Shown here in pieces: positions 1 through 8,226 of a stretch of DNA of 19,686 nt. The position numbers and the translations under genes were made by a program. Source of the DNA: Merdivivens faecigallinarum (lineage in GTDB: Bacteria; Bacteroidota; Bacteroidia; Bacteroidales; UBA932). Below the pieces are notes generated by a model, which did not search any database, was not told the DNA's origin, and saw only the letters and a list, made by a program, of their open reading frames with translations. The stretch lies in contig JADILY010000039.1 in assembly GCA_017695055.1 (NCBI GenBank), forward strand, positions 1-19,686, written 5' to 3'. How positions within the stretch are numbered: position 1 is the first letter of the stretch; the number at the start of each line of letters is the position of its first letter.

Positions 1-1415
1 TATTCCGAGGATTTGTTCTCAACGATTATCCTGTTCATGTTGTATGTGATTGTGACCTCCTTGGCAGTTTCATCCATCGTAAAGTCGTCCATACCCTGAT
101 TCAAGGGGATGAATGGGGGAATCACGGCATCGGTATAACCTGCCGCGGACGGGTTATTGGCGGCCTCAACCTCGCATACGGGCAGACGGATGCCCAAATC
201 CGCGGCACGCCTTCCTTCCGCAAAGAATATCTCCTGCCGCATCAGATAAAGCAGTTCAAGTGTCCCGTCTATGCCGGAAGCATTGTCAATCATCTCATCC
301 GTCACCGAAGTGCCTGAAATATACGGTATGGATATAAGAGCCGGTTTGCGGCGGTCGAGCACCAGACCTTCACGGAACGGTTCGCCAGCAGAGGCGGCCA
401 CCTTGTACTCCGGACTGTCCGGATAATGTTTGAAACCTCCGTTGAAGCGTCCCTCCAGCTGGTCATTGATACCATCCTGTACCGGGCGGGACTTCACTAA
501 GGCAAGCAGTTGCCGCATATAATCCTTCGCCCCGGCCTCGTCCATGGCAGACAGGCTCGCCTCGGCCAGAATAAGATAATTTTCCTCCGCCTTGGCGATA
601 TTGATGGGACGCTGCTCGGTTGCGGAGAGCTGGAAATATTTCGGATCGAGAAAATCAAGTCGCGGAAGAGGCTGGAACCATGTACCCCACACGGCTTCCT
701 GGATAGGATTGTTTACGGCGTTGTCCCCATCAAACTCCACCTGCCGGACAAAATCGGAAGAAAGTCCCAAGGCCACGACGGCCTCGGCAGAAGCGTTCTC
801 CCTATCGCCCAAACGGTAATACACCCTGGCCTTCAACGTGTGTACAAAGGCCCTTTCTTCGTCCGTGCCGGCATATTCCAATGTCCTGTCCAGCACCTCC
901 AAAGCCGTATGGAGATACTCCTGCCAGGTCTTTATCTCCCCTCCCTCCGTATCGGGAAGTCCGCGGAAATGTTCGCCTCCCAAAATAAAGGAAAACGCCT
1001 TGATATAATACAGATTGAACAAATCTTCCTGCGTAGTGGCCGGATCAGCATCGGCGACAGGGCCGAGGCCGTAATCGGCAGTTTCGCGCAACATTCCGAC
1101 ATACCTCTGCAAATCAGCCACATCCGTATCCGTATAGAGGATACGTGGTATATCGAATACCTGGCTGCTCCGGGAATAATTGTTGAAATAATTGTCGGAA
1201 AGTATTTCCATCAGCATACAATAGTTGCCCACTGCCACGGCGAAAGAACGGTTGGCCCCGTTTACCCATGCCTGCATCGCATTGTCCGACTCCAGAAACG
1301 TATCATCGCTGACATTGGGATTTACAATGCTGCCAGGAAGCAACAGGTCGCATGAACTAAGCGACAGACAGGCGAAAACCGACAAGATTATGTATTTCAA
1401 ATTCTTCATTTTCAT
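1..1415 (-). CDS. SusD/RagB-family outer-membrane lipoprotein (partial, C-terminus off the window)
   Basis: SusD-like surface lipoproteins cap a SusC porin and capture the nutrient for import. The minus strand is open without a stop from ATG 1415 to the window edge (471 codons plus 2 nt), so the 3' end is missing; family members are usually 500-600 aa. An alternative in-frame ATG lies at 1409. The N-terminus is a lipoprotein signal: basic MKMKNLK, a hydrophobic stretch, then lipobox LSSC with Cys at residue 22. Family-typical segments include a TPR-like helix (ARVYYRLGDRENA), a second helical stretch (ENYLILAEASLSAMDEAGA) and, near the C-terminal end, LMRQEIFFAEGRRAADLGIR, resembling the usual SusD 'R..E..fEGrR..DL' region. 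It starts 40 bp after the susC stop, the standard susC-susD order, so the two are probably co-transcribed. The ligand cannot be read from the sequence, and no carbohydrate-active enzyme gene is visible nearby. Confidence 0.9.
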   Translation of the reverse strand, partial: MKMKNLKYIILSVFACLSLSSCDLLLPGSIVNPNVSDDTFLESDNAMQAWVNGANRSFAVAVGNYCMLMEILSDNYFNNYSRSSQVFDIPRILYTDTDVADLQRYVGMLRETADYGLGPVADADPATTQEDLFNLYYIKAFSFILGGEHFRGLPDTEGGEIKTWQEYLHTALEVLDRTLEYAGTDEERAFVHTLKARVYYRLGDRENASAEAVVALGLSSDFVRQVEFDGDNAVNNPIQEAVWGTWFQPLPRLDFLDPKYFQLSATEQRPINIAKAEENYLILAEASLSAMDEAGAKDYMRQLLALVKSRPVQDGINDQLEGRFNGGFKHYPDSPEYKVAASAGEPFREGLVLDRRKPALISIPYISGTSVTDEMIDNASGIDGTLELLYLMRQEIFFAEGRRAADLGIRLPVCEVEAANNPSAAGYTDAVIPPFIPLNQGMDDFTMDETAKEVTITYNMNRIIVENKSSE

Positions 1416-1455
1416 TTTTAAAGTCCGGAAAACGATTCTTCCAAAAGCAATTTTC

Positions 1456-4359
1456 CTATAATTGTTTAAACAAGATTTTCACACTAAATATGTACTGGCG
1501 CGGCGTGGAATAGGTCGAATAGTTGATTCCTCCCGTAGTCACGGCCCCCTGCGACAGACCTCCGGACAAAGTGGCCTCGGGGTCCACAGATGAAGCCGTG
1601 AAGGCAAACGGATTGTAGACATTGAACCCTACAATGACTTTCTCCAGCAATTTGCGCGGACTGAATGCATAGCTGATACCGATATTGCGTATTTTCAGAA
1701 AATCGGCCTTTTCGACAAAAAAGTTTGTAAAATCGAGCCAGGCCTGGGACTGGGATATCCCCTCAAGGGCCTGCTCCGGAATACTGTCGTCTTTCAGACC
1801 TTTTGAAAAGCGGAACTGACGGTCGAAAGAGTGGACATACGAACCGGCCTGATAATCCCCGCTTAGGAAAAACGACAGGTTCTTGTAATTCACATTAAGC
1901 GAGAAGTTCCCGTAGAACACAGGCAAGGTAGAGCCCAAATCCTGTAGTTGCAGCACTTCCTTCAGGGTCCCGTCAGGATTAAGGATAGCCTTGGAACCCC
2001 GTATGAACCCTACTGGCTTACCTTCCTCCACGACAGTCTGCACGGTACGCGAAGAGAAACCTCCGATGGCGAACGGGACTGTTCCGCCGGCATCGAGCAC
2101 CTTGTTGTGATTGGTGTTGAAAGATGCGTTCAGCCTCACATACCAGTCACGGGTATCTACAAACTGGAAAGAAGTGGTGATTTCCACTCCCTTGTTCTCG
2201 ATTTCCCCGACATTTTTCAGATAGCTGGCTTCCTGACCAGACGAAGGGAGAGACGGTACGCTGAACAATGCGCCCTTGGTAAGCGCATAATAGTATGCGA
2301 ATCCGATATTCAGGAAATTGTCGAAAAGCACGGTGTTAAAACCGGCCTCGTAAGAATGTTTCTTCTCCGGTCCGAGGTCGGGATTCCCGTACTGACCGAA
2401 CGAAGCCGCCTGCTGCCCGAGGAATGAATTGACGTCTATGGTTTTCTGATAAGCGAATGCCGGAGGATAATTTCCGGCGACACCGTAATTCGCGAAAATT
2501 TTCAATGACGTCAAGACACGGCTTTCGATAACCGGCCGCATGAATTTTTCATCCGACAACAGGTAAGACAGTCCCACCTTCGGGTACAGCTGCCAGCCTA
2601 CATTGTCGCCGAAAGCTGTGTTATAGTCGGCACGCAAGCCCAAATCTATGTAATACTTGTCTTTGAATCCTATGTTTTCCTGCACGAACACACCGTAATT
2701 GTAAAGAAAGCTCAACCATTCGTCAGATGTCTGGACACCCGCGCCGGTAATAATCTGGGCCCCGTCCCTCACATTGGAACCGTTGTAGACGGACTGATGG
2801 TCGTAAGTACTGAAAAATTGGAATCCCGCCGTCGTGAAAGAGCTCAGCAGGTCCTCGTAGCGGTATCTGTACTGGGCGTTCAGGTCTACGGTGACACCCA
2901 TGTATTTACGGTCAAAATTATTGATGCTTCCGGCATCCGACGTGCCTGCCGGTTTCTGTTGTGTATGAATCAGAAATTCATTGGTAGTAATGACCTTGTT
3001 GTTGTTCAGGCGATAGTCCAGGCCGACCGTCCCTTTGAGTGTCAGATTACTCAACGGGGTCAATTTTATCGAATGGGAGGTCTGGAAACGGCGTACCGAT
3101 TCTTTGTTATACTGCAACGCCTCGGCCTTATCGACAAATGCCTTCATCTGGCTGTATTCGTATTCGTCCGCAGCATCGATGTCGGGATTGTAACTCACGA
3201 CATCCCCGTCAGGGGTCGTATAAGTAAAATTGGCAGCCGCCGAACCTTCGGTAAACCACAGGCTCGTATATCCGCCCTCATTGCCGTTACGGCTACGCCC
3301 GAAATCTTCGAGTGTCATGCCGAAAGAATTCTGGTATTCTATCCACTTGTTTATTTTGAGGCGCGACCCAAAACGCAAATCGTATTTTCTGTCTTCATTG
3401 GCATTGTGTATCAACGTACCGGTGTCGTCACTCATGCTGAAACCAAGGCTGAAACCGTATTTTTCGTTTCCAGCGTCCATCGCCAGCCTGTATTTCTGAT
3501 AAAAGCCGTTCTGATGCAGCAAATCCTTTGTGCGTTTGAAATGATAGAACTGCGAGGAAGCCACCTCTGCACCCAACTGCGCCTCGAAAGAGATGTTCAT
3601 GCCTCCATAGCCGCCCTTTTTCGTAAAAATCTGAATCACACCGTTTGCAGCATCGGAACCGTACAGCGTAGTAGCCGCTCCCCCGGTCACATATTCGATA
3701 TGGTCGATGTTCTCCATGGGAATGTCGCCGATAGAGCCGCTCATGGCAGTATTACCGTCCAACGGATTGTTCAATGCCGCACCGGTATTCATATTGTCAA
3801 CACGTACACCGTCCACATAGATTACGGGGGTGGATGACGAATAGGCCGATGACAGGCCGCGGGACTTAACCAGGGAAGTTGTCCCCGGCTGCCCGTTGGA
3901 CATGGTTATCTGCACATTGGGAAGTGCGTTCTGCAACATCTGATCGACACGTCCCTGAGGCAGATTTTCCAGTTCCGCTTCGTCCACGGTAGCGACATTC
4001 GAAGACAGTCGCCGTCTGGAGATTTCCGCTCCCTGGCCGGTGATAACGGCTTCGTCCAGCCTGAAGTTGTCCCTGTCCATCTCAATGACCAGCGGCCATG
4101 TTACCGAAGCAAGGTCCACCTCACACGATTCGTAACCCAGATATATGACTTTCAATACTTCCTGCAAATCATCGACAGGAAGCGAGAAGTCTCCGTCCGC
4201 ATCCGTAATAGTGCCCACCATCGGGTTGTCCCTCAGGATAATGGTAACCCCGACAAGAGGCTCCTGTGTCTTGCTGTCCACGACTTTTCCTCCGACCTGT
4301 CCATCAGGCGTGGAGAAAGAAAAGCCGGTCAGCATGAATAATAAAAACAAAAATTTCAT
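1456..4359 (-). CDS. SusC/RagA-family TonB-dependent outer-membrane transporter
   Basis: This is a TonB-dependent outer-membrane porin that pairs with the SusD lipoprotein to import a bulky nutrient, driven by TonB-ExbBD. I chose ATG 4359 (967 aa) because it opens directly on a signal peptide (MKFLFLLFMLTGFSF). A start 17 codons upstream (4410) would put a non-signal-like leader before it and overlap the predicted -7 element. Domains in order: a carboxypeptidase-regulatory-like beta domain (about residues 20-95, with GGKVVDSKTQEPLVGVTI and DADGDFSL); a TonB-box-like stretch (LDEAVITGQG, about 100-110); a plug domain (about 110-230, with STPVIYVDGVRVDN and a GGAATTLYGSDAANGVIQI segment); then a long beta barrel to the C-terminus. 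The length is normal for SusC (950-1100 aa). The substrate is unknown. It lies 81 bp downstream of the fumarase gene with a TATATTTG element in the gap, so it probably has its own promoter. Confidence 0.95.
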   Translation of the reverse strand: MKFLFLLFMLTGFSFSTPDGQVGGKVVDSKTQEPLVGVTIILRDNPMVGTITDADGDFSLPVDDLQEVLKVIYLGYESCEVDLASVTWPLVIEMDRDNFRLDEAVITGQGAEISRRRLSSNVATVDEAELENLPQGRVDQMLQNALPNVQITMSNGQPGTTSLVKSRGLSSAYSSSTPVIYVDGVRVDNMNTGAALNNPLDGNTAMSGSIGDIPMENIDHIEYVTGGAATTLYGSDAANGVIQIFTKKGGYGGMNISFEAQLGAEVASSQFYHFKRTKDLLHQNGFYQKYRLAMDAGNEKYGFSLGFSMSDDTGTLIHNANEDRKYDLRFGSRLKINKWIEYQNSFGMTLEDFGRSRNGNEGGYTSLWFTEGSAAANFTYTTPDGDVVSYNPDIDAADEYEYSQMKAFVDKAEALQYNKESVRRFQTSHSIKLTPLSNLTLKGTVGLDYRLNNNKVITTNEFLIHTQQKPAGTSDAGSINNFDRKYMGVTVDLNAQYRYRYEDLLSSFTTAGFQFFSTYDHQSVYNGSNVRDGAQIITGAGVQTSDEWLSFLYNYGVFVQENIGFKDKYYIDLGLRADYNTAFGDNVGWQLYPKVGLSYLLSDEKFMRPVIESRVLTSLKIFANYGVAGNYPPAFAYQKTIDVNSFLGQQAASFGQYGNPDLGPEKKHSYEAGFNTVLFDNFLNIGFAYYYALTKGALFSVPSLPSSGQEASYLKNVGEIENKGVEITTSFQFVDTRDWYVRLNASFNTNHNKVLDAGGTVPFAIGGFSSRTVQTVVEEGKPVGFIRGSKAILNPDGTLKEVLQLQDLGSTLPVFYGNFSLNVNYKNLSFFLSGDYQAGSYVHSFDRQFRFSKGLKDDSIPEQALEGISQSQAWLDFTNFFVEKADFLKIRNIGISYAFSPRKLLEKVIVGFNVYNPFAFTASSVDPEATLSGGLSQGAVTTGGINYSTYSTPRQYIFSVKILFKQL

Positions 4360-4407
4360 ATATCGGATATTCAAGCCCGCCGCAGGCATTGCCGTTAAGC
4401 GAGTGCG

Positions 4408-4415
4408 CAAATATA
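4408..4415 (-). promoter_or_regulatory. Possible -7 element of the susC promoter
   Basis: TATATTTG on the minus strand matches the Bacteroidota sigma-ABfr -7 consensus TAnnTTTG. It sits in the 81 bp fumarase-susC gap, about 48 bp before the susC ATG. I see no -33 TTTG at the usual spacing, so the call rests on the -7 box and its position. Confidence 0.4.
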
Positions 4416-4440
4416 GCGTACAATGACTTGTCCGTCCGGA

Positions 4441-6078
4441 CTATTTCCCGCAAGTGCAGACAGGCCTGAGCTGTTTGAAGAAATCGTTGCCCTTGTCGTC
4501 CACAAGGATGAATGCAGGGAAATCGACTACGTCTATCTTCCAGATGGCCTCCATGCCGAGTTCAGGGTATTCCACGCACTCAATGGACTTGATGTTGTTC
4601 TGCGCAAGGATTGCGGCAGGGCCGCCGATGGAACCGAGATAGAAGCCGCCGTGTTTCTTGCAGGCATCCGTAACCTGCTGGGAACGGTTGCCTTTTGCAA
4701 GCATCACCATGCTGCCTCCGTGGCTTTGGAACAAGTCCACGTATGGGTCCATACGGCCGGCCGTGGTAGGTCCCATGGAACCGCAGGCCATCCCGGCAGG
4801 AGTCTTGGCCGGTCCGGCATAATATACCGGATGGTCTTTAAGGTACTGAGGCATTTCCTCGCCACGGTCGAGACGTTCCTTGATACGGGCATGCGCTATG
4901 TCGCGGGCCACGATGATGGTACCGTTAAGGCTCAGCCTAGTAGAAACCGGATATTTGGTAAGTTCCTTTAGTATCTCGGACATAGGGCGGTCAAGGTCTA
5001 TCCTGACGGCATCCCCTTCACCTGCGTTGCGGAGCTCCTTAGGAATCCAGCGACCAGGATTGTCATCGAGTTTTTCAATCCAGATACCGTCCTTGTTTAT
5101 CTTGCACTTGATGTTCCTGTCGGCTGAACAGCTTACGCCGAGTCCTACAGGGCAGCTCGCGCCGTGACGCGGAAGACGGACAATCCTCACGTCGTGGGCG
5201 AAATATTTTCCTCCGAACTGGGCACCGAGACCTATTTTATATGCCTCTTCAAGAACCTGTTTTTCAAGTTCCACGTCCCTGAATGCGCGGCCCGTAGCAT
5301 CACCTGTGGTAGGAAGGCTGTCATAGAAATGTGCGGAAGCCAGTTTTACCGTCAGAAGATTGCGCTCGGCCGAAGTACCGCCTATGACGAAGGCAATGTG
5401 GTAAGGAGGGCAGGCTGCCGTCCCGAGAGTCTTCATCTTCTCCACAAGGAAAGGGACGAGCGTACCGGAGTTCAGTATAGCCTTTGTCTCCTGATAGAGA
5501 TAGGTCTTGTTTGCCGAGCCGCCGCCCTTGGTGATGCAGAGGAAACGGTATTCCATGCCTTCGGTCGCCTCGATGTCTATCTGCGCCGGAAGATTGCATT
5601 TGGTATTCACCTCTTCGTACATGGTAAGAGGGGCATTCTGCGAATAACGGAGATTTTCTTCCGTATATGTCTTGAAAACTCCGAGCGACAGGGCTTCTTC
5701 ATCATCGTATCCGGTCCATACCTGCTGGCCTTTTTCGCCATGTATTATAGCTGTTCCGGTATCCTGGCAGAGAGGGAGTTTCCCCTTGCATGAAATCTCC
5801 GCATTCCTGAGGAAAGTCAACGCTACGTATTTGTCATTGTCGCTCGCCTGAGGGTCGGCCAGTATCTTGGCGACCTGCGCATTATGCTCGGGACGAAGCA
5901 TGAAGGAAACATCCCTGAAAGCGGCATTCGCCATAGCGGTAAGGCCTTCCCGGGCAACCTTCAGTATCGGTTTTCCTTCGAATTCGCTTACGGAAACATA
6001 GTCTTTTGTAAGCAGATAGTATTCAGTCTTGTCTTCTCCAAGCTGAAACATCGGTGCATATTTAAACTCCATAGCCAT
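4441..6078 (-). CDS. fumA/fumB-like: Fumarate hydratase class I (iron-sulfur, single-chain)
   Basis: It interconverts fumarate and (S)-malate in the cytoplasm. In anaerobic Bacteroidales this is normally a step of the reductive branch from oxaloacetate to succinate. The 545 aa length matches single-chain class I fumarases (E. coli FumA has 548 aa), with an N-terminal Fe-S domain and a C-terminal beta domain fused. The three predicted [4Fe-4S] ligands are Cys104 (in LCQDTGTA), Cys223 (in AACPPYHIAF) and Cys317 (in GVSCSADRN), each one residue off the FumA ligands 105, 224 and 318. The C-terminal half carries GPAKTPAGMACGSMGPTTAG and GRMDPYVD. The start is MAMEF; the ATG at 6078 is 9 bp after the prfB stop and a second ATG follows at 6072, so either could be used. 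It is the last gene of the rpiB-prfB-fumarase unit. The cluster should be oxygen-sensitive, which fits an anaerobe. Confidence 0.96.
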   Translation of the reverse strand: MAMEFKYAPMFQLGEDKTEYYLLTKDYVSVSEFEGKPILKVAREGLTAMANAAFRDVSFMLRPEHNAQVAKILADPQASDNDKYVALTFLRNAEISCKGKLPLCQDTGTAIIHGEKGQQVWTGYDDEEALSLGVFKTYTEENLRYSQNAPLTMYEEVNTKCNLPAQIDIEATEGMEYRFLCITKGGGSANKTYLYQETKAILNSGTLVPFLVEKMKTLGTAACPPYHIAFVIGGTSAERNLLTVKLASAHFYDSLPTTGDATGRAFRDVELEKQVLEEAYKIGLGAQFGGKYFAHDVRIVRLPRHGASCPVGLGVSCSADRNIKCKINKDGIWIEKLDDNPGRWIPKELRNAGEGDAVRIDLDRPMSEILKELTKYPVSTRLSLNGTIIVARDIAHARIKERLDRGEEMPQYLKDHPVYYAGPAKTPAGMACGSMGPTTAGRMDPYVDLFQSHGGSMVMLAKGNRSQQVTDACKKHGGFYLGSIGGPAAILAQNNIKSIECVEYPELGMEAIWKIDVVDFPAFILVDDKGNDFFKQLRPVCTCGK

Positions 6079-6087
6079 AATTATATT

Positions 6088-7171
6088 TTACTGTTTATTT
6101 CCATTTCCCATCAGATAAACTTTCATGAATTCGTTCAAATCCCCGTCCAGAACGGCCTGGGTATCCGAAGTTTCATAACCGGTACGCAAATCCTTGACCA
6201 TCTTGTAGGGATGGAGGACATAACTGCGTATCTGGGAGCCCCACTCTATTTTCATTTTCTTGCCTTCAAGCTCCGCCTGTTTTTCCTGGCGTTTCTTCAA
6301 CTCCAAATCGTACAGACGGGACTTCAATATGCGCAGGGCCCTCTGCCGGTTGTCCAGCTGAGAGCGGGTCTCGGTATTTTCAACGACTATCCCTGTCGGG
6401 ATATGGCGCACGCGGACTCCGGTTTCGACCTTGTTGACATTCTGACCTCCGGCACCGCTCGAACGGTACGTGTCCCATTCGAGGTCTCCGGGATTGATTT
6501 CTATCTCAATGGTATCGTCCACAAGAGGATAAACGAAGACAGAAGAAAACGTAGTCTGCCTTTTTCCCTGGGCGTTGAAAGGGGAAATGCGGACAAGCCT
6601 GTGCACTCCGCTCTCCGCCTTGAGATAGCCGAAAGCGAAATCCCCTTCGAATTCCAGGGTTGCGGATTTGATTCCTGCTTCTTCTCCGTCAAGCACATCC
6701 GTGACCGTGACCTTGTAACCGTTCCTTTCGCCCCAGCGGGCATACATGCGCATGAGCATGGCCGACCAGTCGTTGCTTTCCGTACCGCCGGCTCCTGAAT
6801 TGATAGTCAGAATAGCTCCGAGGTTGTCGCCTTCCTCGCCGAGCATGTTCCGCATTTCGAGGGCTTCGAGTTTGTCCCTCAACTTATCGTAAGTTTCATT
6901 GACCTCTGCCGCGGATTCTTCGCCGAATTCGGCAAGAACCTGCAAATCATCGGACATCGACATGAGTTCATCGTATGATGCCACCCAAAATTTTAAAGGG
7001 GCCACCTCCTTAAGAAATTTCTCGGCAGCCTTGGGGTCATCCCAAAAGCCCGCTTCCTGCTCCTTTTCAGCGGCCTCCTTTACCTTGTCACGCTTGGATT
7101 CGATGTCAAAGACACCTCCCCAGCGTCAGTATGCGCTGCTGCAAGGCAGTGATTTCTTCATTTGATATCAT
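6088..7171 (-). CDS. prfB: Peptide chain release factor 2 (RF2), programmed +1 frameshift
   Basis: RF2 recognises UGA and UAA stop codons in the ribosomal A site and triggers peptide release. The gene is in two frames. ATG 7171 opens 21 codons (MISNEEITALQQRILTLGRCL) ending at an in-frame TGA (7108-7106). Skipping the T at 7108 continues as DIESKRDKVKEAAEKE and on to the stop at 6088, giving 360 aa (E. coli RF2 has 365). Key motifs are the SPF stop-codon recognition tripeptide at about residues 196-198 and the catalytic GGQ at about 241-243 (GAGGQNVNKVETG), each nine residues before the E. coli positions. A GGAAGG Shine-Dalgarno (7179-7174) precedes the ATG, which is notable in a genome with few clear SD sites. 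Without the shift only a GTG-started 305-aa fragment (from 7005) would be called, lacking the N-terminal helices. It lies 14 bp after rpiB and 9 bp before fumarase. Confidence 0.96.
7105..7121 (-). promoter_or_regulatory. prfB: prfB programmed +1 frameshift site
   Basis: Read on the minus strand: GGGGAGG (7121-7115), a 3-nt spacer TGT, the slippery codon CTT (7111-7109), the stop TGA (7108-7106), then C (7105). This is the RF2 autoregulation signal known from E. coli (AGGGGGTATCTTTGAC): an internal Shine-Dalgarno close to a CUU-UGA-C slip site. When RF2 is scarce, the ribosome pauses at the poorly terminated UGA-C and slips +1 to make full-length RF2. The reading frames on either side join into one RF2 only by this shift. 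Confidence 0.95.
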
Positions 7172-7185
7172 AGCCTTCCAGTATA

Positions 7186-7632
7186 TTAACGGTTTTGCTC
7201 GTATTCGGTAATGGTAGCCACCCTATTGGCATGGCGGCCTCCCTGGAATTCGGCTGCAAGCCACTCGTCGACAATCATTTTGGCGAGCTCAATCCCCACG
7301 ATGCGGGAACCGAAAGCCAGGATGTTCGAATCGTTGTGCTCACGGGACATCTTTGCCGAAAGGGGTTCGGAACATACCACGGCACGTATTCCGTTCACCT
7401 TGTTGGCGCTGATTGAAATACCTACGCCTGTACCGCAAATGAGTATCCCTTTCCTGAATTCCCCGCTTGCTACCGCCTTTCCTACAGCAATGCCATATTC
7501 GGCATAATTGCAACTGTCAGCCGAATACGTACCGAAATCCACGCATTCATAGCCTTTCCCTTTCAGATAATCTATGATTTTCAATTTCATTTCATACCCG
7601 GCATGATCCGAGCCTATTGCCAATCTTTCCAT
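7186..7632 (-). CDS. rpiB: Ribose-5-phosphate isomerase B
   Basis: This cytosolic enzyme interconverts ribose-5-phosphate and ribulose-5-phosphate in the non-oxidative pentose phosphate pathway. The 148 aa length is normal for RpiB/LacAB-type isomerases (E. coli RpiB has 149). Motifs: SDHAG at residues 8-12, catalytic Cys66 in ICGTGVGISISANK, His99 in REHNDSN, and the C-terminal region GGRHANRV that contacts phosphate. Cys66 and His99 have the same numbers as in E. coli RpiB. It is the first gene of the rpiB-prfB-fumarase unit and follows the clearest promoter in the window. LacA/LacB galactose-6-phosphate isomerases share the fold, but the catalytic Cys and the housekeeping context favour RpiB. 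Confidence 0.95.
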   Translation of the reverse strand: MERLAIGSDHAGYEMKLKIIDYLKGKGYECVDFGTYSADSCNYAEYGIAVGKAVASGEFRKGILICGTGVGISISANKVNGIRAVVCSEPLSAKMSREHNDSNILAFGSRIVGIELAKMIVDEWLAAEFQGGRHANRVATITEYEQNR

Positions 7633-7659
7633 ATCTTTGCCTTATCATTTACAAAGGTG

Positions 7660-7691
7660 CAAAGATACGCATTAAAAGGGATAACGGCAAT
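7660..7691 (-). promoter_or_regulatory. Promoter of the rpiB-prfB-fumarase unit
   Basis: On the minus strand ATTG (7691-7688), then 20 bp, then TATCTTTG (7667-7660). This matches the Bacteroidota promoter pattern TTTG-N19-21-TAnnTTTG with one mismatch in the -33 box. The -7 box ends 28 bp before the rpiB ATG, which fits a short leader. Confidence 0.65.
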
Positions 7692-7714
7692 TTATAATGG
7701 GGAACTTACCGTCA
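7682..7714 (-). terminator. Possible weak terminator after recX
   Basis: On the minus strand TGACGGTAA (7714-7706) can pair with TTGCCGTTA (7690-7682) as a 9-bp stem including two G-T pairs, with a 15-nt loop, followed after CCC by TTTT. It lies 24 bp past the recX stop. The stem is AT-rich, the T-run is short, and the hairpin overlaps the rpiB -33 box, so this is weak. Confidence 0.3.
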
Positions 7715-7737
7715 TTACAAAAACAAAATACAAAAAA

Positions 7738-8226
7738 TCACGACTTATTGCGTTTCAGGCTTTCCATCACCTCACCATAGGAATAGCCGCGCCCTGCCGC
7801 AAAGCGAAGGAGACGGGAAAGGCACTCGCTGCGGGAAATCCCCGGATGGCGGCGCTTGATTTCAGCCAGCTTTGAAGAAAGGACGGCATCCATCCGTCTG
7901 CACGCTGCATCGGAATCTATTTGGGACAAGGCTTCGTCTATGACCGGACCCGGGATGCCTTTCAAGCCGAGGGCATAGCGGATTTTCGCCTCTCCCCAGC
8001 CGGACAGACCGGACTTGTCCCGGCAATAGGCCCGCGCATAACGGCCGTCATCGAGATATCCTTCCGACTTCAACGACGACAATATTTTTCCGGAAAGTCC
8101 GGACGGGGCTCCCGCTGCCGACAGCTTCCGCCTGATATCGGCCGAACAGTACTCACGCCGCGAACAAGCCCGGCGCATCCTGTCCAACAGCCTGTCATAA
8201 TCAGAAGTAATATCCGATGCTGACAT
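7738..8226 (-). CDS. recX: Regulatory protein RecX
   Basis: RecX binds inside the RecA-DNA filament and limits RecA recombinase activity. At 162 aa it is typical of the family. It is all-helical and carries RecX-repeat features: CSRREYCSADIRRKL (about residues 20-34), an SLKSEGYLDDGRYARAY segment (about 52-68), then SGWGEAKIRYALGLKGI and a C-terminal RLLRFAAGRGYSYGEVMESL. Codon 1 is taken as ATG 8226; the frame also has a GTG at 8232. Either start overlaps the 3' end of the patatin gene (26 bp from the ATG), so translation is probably coupled. recA itself lies 3.4 kb away on the opposite strand, beyond patatin and rlmN, so the pair is near but not in the common recA-recX order. Confidence 0.9.
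   Translation of the reverse strand: MSASDITSDYDRLLDRMRRACSRREYCSADIRRKLSAAGAPSGLSGKILSSLKSEGYLDDGRYARAYCRDKSGLSGWGEAKIRYALGLKGIPGPVIDEALSQIDSDAACRRMDAVLSSKLAEIKRRHPGISRSECLSRLLRFAAGRGYSYGEVMESLKRNKS

Noticed and set aside
510..1355. Long plus-strand open frame of 281 codons opposite susD
   Set aside because: It lies wholly antisense to the SusD gene, has no recognisable domain, and is composed of codon-shadow residues. The minus-strand SusD frame is open across the whole region.
2797..3837. Plus-strand open frame of 346 codons opposite susC
   Set aside because: Antisense to the SusC plug and barrel, with no family resemblance; a shadow of the true coding frame.
4424..4440. GTCCG-GA-CGGAC inverted repeat just after the fumarase stop, considered as a terminator
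   Set aside because: The loop would be only 2 nt and no T-run follows in the minus direction, so it cannot be a normal intrinsic terminator.
7005..7171. prfB as a pseudogene with a frameshift
   Set aside because: The break is exactly at the known RF2 recoding signal (SD, CTT TGA C), and the downstream frame is intact with SPF and GGQ, so this is regulation and not decay.
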